Shown: positions 9,647 to 19,748 of the stretch, one piece after another
How the letters are laid out: each line of letters begins with the position of its first letter
Numbering within the stretch: the stretch's first letter is position 1
Assembly (NCBI GenBank): GCA_036897625.1
Contig: JAYMTA010000720.1
Span: 1 to 24,911 of the forward strand
Source: Pelargonium cotyledonis
Lineage: Eukaryota > Streptophyta > Magnoliopsida > Geraniales > Geraniaceae
Direction: 5' to 3'
Length of the DNA: 24,911 bases
The notes under the pieces: model-generated
Told to the model about the DNA's origin: nothing
Seen by the model: the letters and a program-made list of their open reading frames with translations, nothing else
Database searches by the model: none
Made by a program: the position numbers and the translations under genes

Positions 9647-10902
9647 GAAACTTACACATATCTCCCCTCAACTATACACCTTTTAACCCTGGCTACCTTC
9701 AAGTATTGAAACTAACTACTGGCTACTCTGAACTATTCCAAAAAACCAGTCATATGCCTAACATATGACCAATATTATTTTGAAATTTCAAAATTGTCCT
9801 TCACTATATTACCCTTCTTCTTCATAAAAAACATGTTCATCATACTTCACCGGAAAATTCAAAGACTCGCCAAAAACTTCAAATAATAGCCAGAATATGA
9901 TTTTTTGCCAAAAAATTCAAGTGTCGCCGGAATGAGTTTTGTCAGAATATGAGTTTTGTGCCGAAATTTGAGTTTTAGTTGTGTTATTATCAAATTATAC
10001 ACATACAAACCAATATTTCATATATTTTATCATCCATTATCATAAACCAATTAACCAAAGTCAATAAAAAAAATTCCAAATTCTCAAATTCAAATATCAA
10101 ATTTTAAAATCAACAAACAAAATTAAACCCAAAATTAACCAACGTCAACCCAAAATAACCAAAATCAAACCATTATATCTATATATGGACTCATGTGAAT
10201 TAAAAAAAAAAAACAATTACAGGGCTTTATCTTCTGCGAGCTTCGACCTCCGGTGAGCACGGGTCAAGCTGATCGGGCCTCCACGACCATCAATCAGCGG
10301 CCAAGGGCATGAATCGACAGCCACAACCATGGATCAAAGAATTTGCTGGGATCGGAGACGAGAGAGAGGAGATCGGCATCGAAGATGTAGATTTGGGACG
10401 ATCTGGAACGATGGCCGCCGCCGGAGATGGAGCCACGATCTGAAACTCTTGCCGCCGGAGAGGGAGTAACCACCGCGAGCTAGGAGAGAAGCGGTCGTCG
10501 TTGGCTAGCTTCAGATCTTTGATCTCCCTCGCGGTCTTCTGCTTTGCCAGAGACATCGTAGCCTCGATGACCTCCTCTTCGGCGCCGTCTACAAGGCCCG
10601 CTTCTCCAACCTCAGCCACAAAGCTCAACGCCTCGCCGGACAGAGCTCGCTTGCAGATCTGGAGATCTGCATATGTACCCAACTTTTTTTAATTTTTTTT
10701 AAAATTTAAAGGTAAGTGGTTGTTTGACATGGTTTTTTTATATTTATTTATAAGGGTATATTGGTCATTTTAATACATTGGATAGACATTTGGATGGAAA
10801 GAAGTTTGACATATTTCAGGGTAGCCATTAGTTAGTTTCAATACTTAAGGGTAGCCAGAGTTAAAAGATGTATGGTTGAGGGGTGATATGTGTAATTTTT
10901 TC
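9647..10902. mobile_element. MULE-2, non-autonomous Mutator-like element
   Basis: The ends are inverted repeats of about 90 bp (9647-9736 and 10811-10902). The left end reads TTACACATATCTCCCCTCAAC, and the right end is its complement with few differences. Inside them, both ends share CTGGCTACC, AAGTATTGAAACTAACTA and GGCTAC. The element is flanked by a perfect 10-bp direct repeat. Long inverted repeats plus an 8-11 bp duplication are the usual marks of plant Mutator-like elements. The 1.26-kb element has AT-rich subterminal DNA and a GC-rich core (about 10225-10690). It encodes no transposase, so it would depend on a partner. A captured gene fragment (Pack-MULE) is possible for the core but not shown. 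Confidence 0.8.
10290..10682 (-). CDS. Unrecognised 130-codon frame in the GC-rich core of MULE-2
   Basis: I do not recognise this frame. It runs from an ATG at 10682 (minus strand) to a stop at 10290 and lies wholly inside the GC-rich core of MULE-2. The N-terminal half is acidic and could be helical (Ala/Glu-rich, then an AKQKTAREIKDLKLAND segment). The C-terminal half is Pro/Ser-rich. The base composition is sharply different from the AT-rich DNA on both sides, as expected if a piece of a host gene was captured. It could equally be a chance frame in GC-rich DNA. A shorter frame on the + strand overlaps it (10501-10692). I see no conserved domain, splice structure or promoter that would favour expression. 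Confidence 0.25.
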   Translation of the reverse strand: MGTYADLQICKRALSGEALSFVAEVGEAGLVDGAEEEVIEATMSLAKQKTAREIKDLKLANDDRFSPSSRWLLPLRRQEFQIVAPSPAAAIVPDRPKSTSSMPISSLSSPIPANSLIHGCGCRFMPLAAD

Positions 10903-10912
10903 TTGAAACAAT
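10903..10912. repeat. MULE-2 target-site duplication, right copy
   Basis: TTGAAACAAT directly after the right end of MULE-2, identical to 9637-9646. Confidence 0.8.
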
Positions 10913-12430
10913 GAGAAATTCATCGAATTGGAAATAAAAGACCTAATGAGGGGACAAATCAACTCTATGTGGTGCATAACTCCGACAAGTGTACCAGAGT
11001 CACACAATAATATGGAACTGATAAGTTCTGAGTATATCGTCTCCACAATAAAAAAATGGCGGTAACAAAGTGTGGATTAAATTGTAGTTATTTAACTAGA
11101 CAAAAAAGTAAAGTCGTGGTAAGGTGTGTGTTAACGAGAATGTAAATCACATAAAGTAAATGACAATAAATTAAAGAAAAGTTAAAAATAGATGCGATAT
11201 ACGTGATCGGGATGCAACTGATTTTAGGTGGGACAATGCTCTAATTAAATGTTAATATTTAGTTGACTACTTTCTGTTACCCAAGCCCGCTTAAGTACTT
11301 GAGTGTCCAATGTAAGACTCGCTCGGGACTTAACATGAATTCGCCATCACTAGTTAATTGCTAGGCGCAATTTGCTCCCCAATGCATGTTACTGCAAGGG
11401 GTCACATACATGTTGGCTATACGACCGGCTCTATGGAAGACATGGGACGCCTTAGAGCATGTGACTGCAAAAGGGTCGTCCCACTCTGTGGTTCGATCCA
11501 CGCGAGCAACCCTATGGTCAAAGAGAAGTCCACACTGTGATCAAAGTCATGAGTGATACACCACAACAGAAAATATGAATTGCAACTAAACAAATACAAA
11601 AATTAATAAAAGCACTAATCTCAAATCAACTACATCCCCACCACAAAGGATTAGTTACGCATAATCGTATTAACTACAACAATGCATAAATAACGAAAAA
11701 TCATGTTAATATAACAAAACATAAAATTTAATTAAGCAATTGTAAATTAGTTTTACAATGCCCAAATCAAGTGTGTGAATTGAAATAATAGTAAATCAAG
11801 ACCCTAAAACTAGTGTGGGGTGGCAATCAATGAACTTAAGCTACCCTTGCTCTTGATATGTCTAAGATCACACACTAGAATCTACCAGAAACTAAAATTA
11901 AAATTCTATGGTGGAAGTAGGATGATGAGAACGAATGGAGGCTATGGGGTTGATGAAAGAACTCTGGACAATTAAGGAAAAAGGGGTGGAGGCTAGGAAA
12001 AACCAAACTTGCAAACCCTAGCTTCAAATTTCCTTTTTATAGAAGTTTATTTGGACATCGCAGCATCATGTTGTGTCACCCTAGTTGACTTTGCGTTGAC
12101 TTCTGGGCCTCTATGGCAGTACAGCTTCCACACCGCGGCGTATCTAGTAGAGGTTCCACATATTTTTGACTCGGCTTTTGCTCCCCTTCATGTAATGACA
12201 TACAATTCTACAGAGCAATAAAACAATGTTTTTAAGGCACAAATGAGCTAAAATTAGCATAAATTGAGTAAAAACATGCCAAAGTGAACTTCTATGCAGG
12301 TTACGTGCAAAAATGTAACTTCAATGTAAAACAAGCACTTTTGAGCCAAAATTCGGGCAAAACACGACTAAATGAAACAATGCATAGTAGAATTTAGGGT
12401 TCAATAACTAGTATAAAATGCTATTTATCA
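10913..12430 (+). repeat. Family X non-coding repeat, long copy
   Basis: No gene is supported. The box CAAGTGTACCAGAGTCACACAATAATA at 10986, followed by a GTATATCGTCTCCACAATAAA segment, matches boxes at 7418 and 13639. Further on come AAATTGTAGTTATTTAACTAG (11079), a CCCAAGCCCGCTTAAGTACTTGAG stretch (11281), and a tail with repeated AAAATGAGC/AAATTAGC-like words (12240-12400). This arrangement resembles large non-coding LTR-derived repeats common in plant genomes. Reading frames of 60-70 codons scattered here have no recognisable content. Confidence 0.45.
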
Positions 12431-13620
12431 CCATTATTAGTCCATCATGGTCTCGATAAATCGATTCGCCACAAAAAAATCGTGAATATACTGGCAAATG
12501 AAAAAGCGACATGTGGCTCGTCAGTCAAACGAATGGTTAATGTGGATTGTAAATTGGGCTTCAGGAAGAGTAGAAACCCAGACCAAGGTCAATCAGATCA
12601 TAATCGACTCGAGACCAAAGTACGCGCGAAAAAGGGCCAAGCACATAGAATGGCTCCAGCGCAGCATGGTCGTGAACCATGGTTTGCACACCATGGCTCG
12701 CGCGTCATGGCTTCCGTACAATGGCTTGCGCACTATGGCCTATGTACCATGGTCGTGTTCCATGGCTTGGCCGCCATGATCCGCGCTTGCCCAGCCACCA
12801 TCACCAATCTGTCCATGTCCGCATGCTTCACGCCCTCATGCTCAAACTCTCTCTTCCACGTGTGCATCCACCTTAGGGGCCTGTGTGCCCATGCCTTCTT
12901 GTTCAAGCACGCCCTCACGTGCTATGCTTCTTGTACCCTCACGCCCACACACTCTCGAGCGCTAAACGCCCGTTTTCTCGTGCACTATGCTCCCGTTTAC
13001 TCGTGCACTCGTGCCATGGCTCTCGCACACCATAGCACATGTTTATCAAGATCTCTAAGCATTCACATCATGTTCCCATGCATAAACGCAAGTTACCTAA
13101 GTTCTGACACAAGGCTATGGCCAGATAACCCTTTCACTCTCCCATATGTCTGGAGATTAAGATAAGCGTGTGTTTGCTGGCGAGTAGAACCGGTAGGCAG
13201 AGAGAAAGAGAAAATATTAAAATCAATGTCTTCTTGTTGGTGAATAGATTCAACAAGCATATAGAGAGAGTAACGTACAAAATGCACATGGGCCCCACCT
13301 CGACATAGACCAATCAGAGATCACCATGTGCCTAGTAAGATTATGGATTGTATAAGGAGTCTCAAGCCTAAGAAAAGAAGGTTCGCTCAATTTTTTTTCT
13401 CAAATACTATATGCAAAAACCTGAAAAAGCTGTCAAACGTTCTTCGTGAGCTCATCGTGTTATTCTTGTGTTCTTCGATATTTGAATGAACTACGGAGAT
13501 CATGATCTTCAGTTTAGTTATCATTTATTCTTGTATTGAGATTTCATTCTCACGTCAGAGGCGGTTCTTCATATACATATCGGGGACTCCGCGTTACGGT
13601 GTGTTACTTGCATAGGCTAT
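12431..13620 (+). repeat. LTR-like non-coding region with 14-bp minisatellite
   Basis: One long open frame (12482-13165, 227 codons) runs through this region, but its peptide is low-complexity and mostly generated by tandem CATGG-type repeats. I do not call it a gene. The right part looks like a retrotransposon LTR tail: a TATA-like GATTGTATAAGG at about 13348, a TTCTTGTGTTCTTCGATATTTGAATGAACTA block at 13461, and TCTTGTATTGAGATTTCATTCTCACG at 13530. There is no partner LTR in the window, so the assignment is tentative. Confidence 0.35.
12660..12790. repeat. 14-bp minisatellite, (C)CATGGcttgcgcac-type
   Basis: ATGG (ATGA in the last unit) recurs at 12666, 12679, 12693, 12707, 12721, 12735, 12749, 12762 and 12776. 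The steps are 13 or 14 bp. Units read about ACCATGGCTTGCGC. Because the unit length is not a multiple of three, the array cycles through all frames and yields overlapping open frames. Confidence 0.85.
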
Positions 13621-14090
13621 AGGTAGCACATGTTCGGAAAGTGTACCGATTGTGCATAAGTAATATTAAGCTTTTAAAGAGGTCGAGTATCGAATCCACT
13701 ACGACCAATATTAGATTATATGGTGGAACAATTAGTTGACGTTTGATAAACATGTAAAGTATAAAGCGGTGTGGATTGTTTTCCTAGAACTAGTGATTTT
13801 GGAAAATTAATCAAGTTAAGAGTAAATGCTAATTCACTCAAATTGGCGTGGCACAAGCTTGTCACACGTAAGGTCACGCACTTGAATCGACCTTCTTAGG
13901 GCTAAGTCACTACGCCCGAAGAAAGTTTCATGTTCAACAACACAAATCGAGCTTTGAGAATCGATGGAAGGCCTGGAGCACTAATATGCAACATTTAGAC
14001 TTTCTAACCTTGGATTTGAATAAACGTGCAAGGCTAAGCAAGCTACATCTACAGCCGCCACCAACACCGTTGGCACCGCCTTTCTCACCA
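13621..14090 (+). repeat. Family X box and flank, third copy
   Basis: GGAAAGTGTACCGATTGTGC at 13637, followed by ATAAGTAATATTAAG and a GTCGAGTATCGAATCCACTACG segment at 13682, matches the boxes at 7418 and 10987. The downstream flank shows no gene. A 67-codon frame at 13986 has no recognised content. The piece abuts the Copia remnant. Confidence 0.4.
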
Positions 14091-14099
14091 CCAACATGT

Positions 14100-16262
14100 A
14101 TGTCGTTGAACCAACGATTTCAAAATTGGAAATCATATGTTTATTCCATTATTTTTGTTATTTGGTGCATTAATCAGAACCCATTTTGAGAAGAATATAA
14201 AATGCTTTCAATGTGATAGTGGGAAACAATACAATAATTAACCTTTTAAGCTATTTTGTCACAACAATGGGATGATTTTTCTTGTCTCTTATTCACATAC
14301 TTCTCCTCAAAATGGAAAATTTGAATGTAAAATAAGAGCCATAAACAATTAGATTCAAACTCTTCTTGCTCACTTTTCTATGCCACCAACCTTTTGGCAT
14401 CATGCTCTACACATGACAAGTGGTAACTTATCTCTTAAACATACTCTCTAGCAAGTTATTGTCAAAATATTCCCCAACTCAAATTCTTTACCGTCGAGAT
14501 CTTTCATACACACATCTATGGGTCTTCAGGTGCTTTTGATATCCTCTTGTTCTTTCCACTACAATCCATAACCTTCACGCCCTTCTTACCCCATGTGCCT
14601 TTTTAGGATACCCTCATAACCGTAAAGGATACAAGTGCTATAACTTGTCTAACAAAAAAGTTATCATATCTCGACATGTCATATTTGATGAGTCCCAATT
14701 TCCACTTACCAAGTTGCATACTTCCCCAACAAATACCTATGATTTTTTGAATGATGGTTTACATCTTTTTTTGCACCATCATTTATTTAATCAACCTGCT
14801 TCACTCCAACAAGCTCTAGAGCACATGTCGTCTCCAATGGCATAACAAATTAAACTCTTCCACCATCCAACCTTAACCCAACAACTATCATATATATTCA
14901 TGTGTCTGAACCTCGCCCCCATCAGACCCAAACTGATCACACCACCTCTCGGTCCGTGGAAACCCATAGCATTCATGAGATATTGAATTAAACCCAAACG
15001 TCAATTTAATTTGACAGCTTCAACTACACCTTCTCCTCTACCACATACTCCAAAAATTGCTCTGTCCAACTTAAATTAGAAAATAGTCATGACAGAGGAA
15101 TTTAGTGCTCTTATTAAAAATAAGATGTGAGAATCGGTACCATGTCCTCCTAATGTGAATATTATTTGTTCTAAGTGAATTTTTCGTCATAAAAAGCACT
15201 ATGACGGTTCTGCTTAGAGACACAAAACTCGACTTGTTGGTGACGACAGGTCTCAAAAGGTTGGTGTGGATTGTAATGAAACATTTAGCCCAATGGTCAA
15301 GTTTGCTACTATTCCAATTGTTCTCAGTATTGCTATGTCAAAATAATGGCAAATTCATCAGTTGGACGTCAAAAATGCATTATTGCATGATCATCTTCAT
15401 GAGACCGTGTACATGCATCACCCTATGGGATTCAGGGATTCCGTCCATCCTGATTATGTGTGATTGCTGAAAAAATCCTTATACATCCTCAAATAGGCTC
15501 ATTTGTATCAAAAAACCTCTATTAGCTTCTCACATAGCAAATAAAACCATTTTTATTTATTTATTTTTCAACATGGAAATGACATGGAATATATACTACT
15601 TTATGTTGATGTCGTCATTCTTGCTACATCTTCTGATACTCTTCCTTAGTCTAGCTATCATATTATTCATCACCTCTAAATTTACTATGAAAGATATGGG
15701 ACCTTTGAGTAATTTTTGGGCATTGCAGTCACACGACATGCGGGTGGGTTATTTATTTGTCAAAGGAAATATGCAGATAAGATTATTAATAAAGTTGGTA
15801 TGACATCTTGTAGCTCTGCGTCCATGCCGGTTGATACGAAGGCTAAGTTAAGTTCATATTCAGGATCTCCTTACGAAGATTCAACACATTAACGCAATTT
15901 GGTTGGAGCATTGTAGTACCTTACATTCACTAGACCAAATATATCCTATGTTGTGCAACAAGTTTGTTTACATATGCATGACCCGAAGGATGATAATGTG
16001 AATGCTCTAAAAGAGAATTTTGCGATACATTTAAGAGACTTTGATTATGGTTTACATCTCTACGAGTCCTTACTTTCTAGTTTTTTCTCTTATACTGATG
16101 TTGATTGTGGTAGATGCCTATATACTAGACGCTCGACCTCCGGCTATAGTGTATTCTTTGGAGACAACTTGAAAACCTGGTCTTCTAAGCGACAACCCAC
16201 CTTATCTCGGTCTAGTGCTAAAGCCGAGTATAGAGGAGTAGCTAAATTTATCTCTGTAACAC
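14100..16262 (+). pseudogene. Ty1/Copia polyprotein remnant: integrase, RT, start of RNase H
   Basis: A decayed Copia pol reads across all three frames. Integrase part: FQCDSGKQYNN at about 14200, a SPQNGK-like motif at about 14310, a PPTFWHHALHMTSG-like stretch at 14385-14425, then the IISRHVIFDE motif at 14660. RT: WQIHQLDVKNA-like at about 15350, ETVYMHHPMGFRDSVHPDYV at about 15402-15462, the catalytic box at 15602-15613, and PVDTKAKLSS at about 15830. Next comes TFTRPNISYVVQQVCLHMHD (15920-15980), and RNase H (TRRSTSGYSVFFGDN, then SSKRQPTLSRSSAKAEYRGVA) ends at about 16255. Gag and the 5' LTR are not found. Stops and frameshifts are many, and the RT box reads YVDV where Copia RT has YVDD. 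The frame stops matching at about 16262 and resumes at 19964, so the element is split by later insertions. Confidence 0.85.
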
Positions 16263-16482
16263 TGAAACCACAAACAAAGTTATTTAACTACCGTAAGAGC
16301 TCAACATAAATCCATTTAAAGATAGGGTATACCCAAGTGTTTCATACGGAGATGCCACGACAGACTCACGTGAAGAAGGCATGACCGGAGTTGCTCAATG
16401 TCCTGGTCACACGGCTCACGCTCTATTTCAAAAACTAAAATGGTGCGTGATAGCCATAGCAAAGAAGAATGTTAATCACTAA
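16263..16482. other. Unassigned segment between Copia break and SINE-1
   Basis: Sequence after the Copia frame is lost. I recognise neither Copia nor LINE coding here. It may be 5' LINE-2 sequence or older filler. TGAAACC at 16263-16269 recurs at 19966-19972 where Copia resumes, which may be a remnant of the target-site duplication. Confidence 0.3.
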
Positions 16483-16730
16483 GGGTGGCACAATTGGTTA
16501 ATCTAACTGTGTGAGTGGGAAGAAGTTTCAGGATCGATCCCCACTCAACACATTCGTGGTGGTGGTGGTATAAGAGACCACTTTGGTGCAGTAAGGTACC
16601 AAAAACCCTAGGTTAGGGTTAAGAGACAAAGTTTTTTTCCTTGTTCAAGCTTGTATATATTCATCTTGTAAAGGTTTCTTAGGTTGTTGCAAGAAAGGAT
16701 TTCGGCACCTTTTTGTATCAAAAAAAAAAA
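16483..16730 (+). mobile_element. SINE-1, tRNA-derived SINE
   Basis: A 5' tRNA-like head carries an RNA polymerase III box A (TGGCACAATTGG, 16486-16497) and box B (GATCGATCC, 16532-16540), about 45 bp apart. The body has GTGGTGGTGGT, AAGAGACCACTTTGGTGCAGTAAGGT and ACCCTAGGTTAGGGTTAAGAGA, and the tail is ten A (16721-16730). A second copy lies at 20574-20776 on the minus strand. The tRNA-like head cannot fold as a full tRNA. Together with the poly(A) end and second copy this marks a SINE and not a tRNA gene. No clear target duplication is seen. Confidence 0.75.
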
Positions 16731-16734
16731 GTTT

Positions 16735-17730
16735 CCTCAAGCCACATCCACTCCAAATTTATCATGGAAGGTGTTTTTGACATCTCAGTTCACACATTAG
16801 GAAATAGAGTCTTCTTGGTGTCTTTATAGTATGAAGAAACGCTAAGGGAAATGGAGAAGGAGGATTGATATGGTTGTCCCAATTTTTTCACACTCTTATT
16901 GACTGGCAGAGATTTCAAAAGAAGTGTTGGTCACTTTTTCTAGGTATCAGTCACAGTTGTTCTAATACATGCATGGTGCGAGAAATTTTTTGTATTCATT
17001 ATAGATTTTTGCGGTATTGTGTTGTATATAGAAAAAGGAACGAAGAAAGGATTCGATCTAAATCGAGGCTTCGCTCTAATGCACACCAAAAACATGGATA
17101 TGATTCACATGAACACAAGGTTAAAAGTTGGGATTGCTTTCTACCCATTTTAGATCAATGAATGTGACAACATTGTCGTGCATGTGTTTCCACAATCAAG
17201 CTTTCCATCTCTTTCTGCGAGATCGACTCTGACAACTACCACATGTAACGATGAAGATGAAGATGACTCCCATTCAATTACTAGGTTTGCATCACACTCC
17301 AACCTAATTTGGCCCGACCCGAATTCTCCATAAAAGATAACATATTGACCAAGGAAAGTGATTTAAATGACTTCAATAATGAAAAGGAATAATCGGTGGT
17401 CATACCAGTTTACAACTACCCAAGCTACCACATTAAATCATGAATCGTCCTATCAACTTTTGGAGAACTCTTCGACTCTTGTTCCAAAAACAGTCCATTC
17501 AATAGATTCGATCTTTGAATCATCTAGGCATGCAGCTAACAACTAGCGACACTGGGCCTCGCGTTCTGTGCGCAGTGTTCCAAAAGGCAACAAAATATCA
17601 AACCATAATTGTAATCTGCACCAAATACAACTTATTGCCAAACACCAACCGATATCTCATGAGCAGAAAAAATGTGGAACTTCTGGCAAGAGCTTGGAGA
17701 AGAGGCAAACACGGATGAGCATTTGATTAT
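16735..17730 (+). pseudogene. LINE-2 ORF1 remnant
   Basis: The stretch FDISVHTLGNR and what follows (GNRVFLVS, then EDWIWLSQFFHTLIDWQ at about 16860-16910) lines up with the GITVHPLGNHVFAFSF and SWLAQWFVHF region of LINE-1 ORF1 (21460-21580). It is therefore the same ORF1 family in a more decayed state. The N-terminal RRM found in LINE-1 is not seen upstream; SINE-1 occupies that position. Several stops and frame changes follow, and a Gln/Glu-rich end (about 17680) leads into the ORF2 tail. It cannot be functional. Confidence 0.6.
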
Positions 17731-17799
17731 TCACACAACTCAACACATCGCCAAAGGAAAAGTATCGTAGCCCCCTCTGCATCGTTCCTAGAGAGCATT

Positions 17800-18181
17800 G
17801 GTCTTTCTCTCTTAGAACATTGGGGGATGCAATGCCCTTCACAAAAGGAACATTTAGCAAAGTTGTTCATCAAATTAAAGACCAAACTGGTTCTCATCCA
17901 AGTGCATATGTGCTCTTTGCAAATCTCATTTTGATGTTTGTCATCATGTTATGCTTGGTTGCTCTTGTTCTTTCAAAATTTGGTATGCCATCTTTAAATG
18001 GTGGGGGGTACACTTTTCATACTCAGTCCATCTTCTCTTGGAACAATGACCTTCATTTTGACCATTCAAAAATGGAAGTCCCCAATGGAATGCCAACAAC
18101 ATTGCCACAATATCTGGTTCATCTAGATCACTAGGAGCGCTGCAACCTTTGATCACGTACAGTCAAACGAAACCAGCACAA
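17800..18181 (+). pseudogene. LINE-2 ORF2 C-terminal remnant (zinc-binding RVT tail)
   Basis: In the best frame a Cys/His pattern C..C.SHFD.CHH..LGC, then FKIWYAIFKWWGV, matches the zinc-binding tail found after the reverse transcriptase in plant L1-type LINEs (zf-RVT). It also matches the SWWGV region of LINE-1 ORF2. The endonuclease and reverse transcriptase that should come first are absent, since only about 100 bp separates this tail from ORF1. MULE-1 interrupts the element at 18190. The sequence rejoins at 19740, and the frame remains open across the join. Confidence 0.6.
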
Positions 18182-18190
18182 TCTGAAAAA
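18182..18190. repeat. MULE-1 target-site duplication, left copy
   Basis: TCTGAAAAA directly before the left end of MULE-1, identical to 19740-19748. Confidence 0.9.
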
Positions 18191-19739
18191 TGATTAAAGG
18201 CAATTTTGGTACCCAAACTTTGGGGTGAATTCAGATTTAGTACATGATCTTTTATTCTACCAGAGTTAAGTACATGAATTTCAATTTTGTACCCAATTGA
18301 GTACCTACCGTCAGTGTCCATCAAGTCCTTCGTTAACCGATGCTGATGTGGAGCCTCTCGTGCTGAGTTGGCATAACGCGCTAACATGGCAACGACACAC
18401 ACACTTTTGTGCTGACATGTAATTATTTTTTATTTAAAAAATAATATGATTTTCTTATTATATATATATTTTTGAGATTCTTATTAAATTAAAAAAAAAT
18501 AATAAATAAATGAGATGAGGAATGATCAGATCAGTGCCTCATTCTTCATCTCAAATCTAGGGTTTCTCAAAAATCTATTCTCTCCCAACACTCCGTCGGA
18601 GATAGAGGTGCTTCTTCCTCCCAACATTTTCTCCTTCGCTTCTCTGCGCCCACACTCCGCCTTAACCCCATTGCAAAAACATCAAAAAATCTTTCATGTT
18701 GGTCTCCACTGCTACGAGCTTGTCCTCGTCGGTAACACCATCATCGCTAGGGGAGCTCATCGCCTCCAGTCGTCGTGAGCTCGCCGAGCAAGAGAGAGAG
18801 CAAACATGAAGGAGCTCGGACGGTGGAACACCTCCAAGCCCCGTCGCTATATCTAGGCTGAGCTCGTCGGATTTGGGCTCTTCTCCATCGTGTGATTCTC
18901 TCGTCACCAACTCCTCACCGCCATATTTGAAGACGATATGACCATATATGTTGTCAGAGCTGCTGGGCTAGGAGCAACGTCGTCGCCAGAGATGATCAGA
19001 GCACCGCCACTGGATTGGATCGGAACAGATCTGAGATGATTGGAGATGCTAAGCTTGTTAAAAAGAAATTTAGCAAACTCGGCTTTTTTATAATCAGTAT
19101 ATTCAAATTCTCAGTCAGGGGGTTTGGAAATAAGGTTTCAAGTTTCAACAAGTAATTAAGAGTTATGAACTTGTAAAAAAATGTTGTTAATAATTAACTC
19201 TAGCATAATTTTTGTATGTGTCTATGTAATATCCTTAGTCAGATCTAGATTGGTTTTGTAAATTTGTTTGTTGGTTTTTATAATTTGTTGTTGGAGACAT
19301 ATGAATGGAATTTGTGGAGAGATTGAAGGTTTGATTGTACAACAAAGAAGCCAAAATTTTTTAGACTGAAATTTAACTTGGGTGGAACAATCAAATATGC
19401 AGAGCATATGAAAATGAAGAGCATTCAAGAAAATAAATTAGAAAATGCAAGAAAATTGATGAGAAAGAGAGAAAATAATATTATTTAATTAATTCTTTTA
19501 ATTTATATCCACGTCGTCATTAAGAGCGTATCCAATGGTGCCACATCAGCTCAATTTTGCCTAGTCATCAGCCATTTGTCCAAGTCAGCATCGGTTAACG
19601 AAGGATTTGATGGACATTGATGGTATGTACTAAATTGGGTACAAAATTGAAGTTTAGGTACTAACTCTAGTAGAATAAAAAATCATGTACTAAATCTGAA
19701 TGCACCCCAAAGTTTGGGTACCAAAATTGCCTTTAATCA
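18191..19739. mobile_element. MULE-1, non-autonomous Mutator-like element
   Basis: Terminal inverted repeats of about 155 bp (18191-18346 and 19585-19739) start TGATTAAAGGCAATTTTGG and share TACCCAAACTTTGGGGTG, CAGATTTAGTACATGAT, CAATTTTGTACCCAATT and CCTTCGTTAACCGATGCTGA. The first 60 bases differ at about two places. A perfect 9-bp target duplication flanks it. The nearby bases allow an alternative 11-bp reading with the ends moved by one. The 1.55-kb element has AT-rich arms and a GC-richer core (about 18540-19030), and no transposase. The core contains a CTAGGGTTTCTC word and CT-rich leader-like sequence, which would fit a captured 5' gene end, but I recognise no protein. It sits inside LINE-2 and is the youngest layer of this nest. 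Confidence 0.9.
18540..19030. other. GC-rich core of MULE-1, possible captured gene fragment
   Basis: Short open frames exist on both strands (18515-18778 on +, 18662-18910 on -). The peptides are Ser/Pro/Leu-rich with no domain I know. The composition contrasts with the AT-rich arms. Capture of a host fragment (Pack-MULE) is a possibility only. Confidence 0.3.
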
Positions 19740-19748
19740 TCTGAAAAA
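19740..19748. repeat. MULE-1 target-site duplication, right copy
   Basis: TCTGAAAAA directly after the right end of MULE-1, identical to 18182-18190. Confidence 0.9.

Noticed and set aside
12009-12221. 70-codon frame on the + strand
   Set aside because: It has no recognisable motif, lies in family X repeat sequence and has no neighbouring gene signals.
16484-16556. Possible tRNA gene
   Set aside because: Box A and box B are present, but no full cloverleaf or acceptor stem follows. The unit has a SINE body, a poly(A) tail and a second copy.
18191-19739. LTR retrotransposon reading of the repeated ends
   Set aside because: The ends are inverted and not direct, and the duplication is 9 bp, which fits Mutator-like elements.
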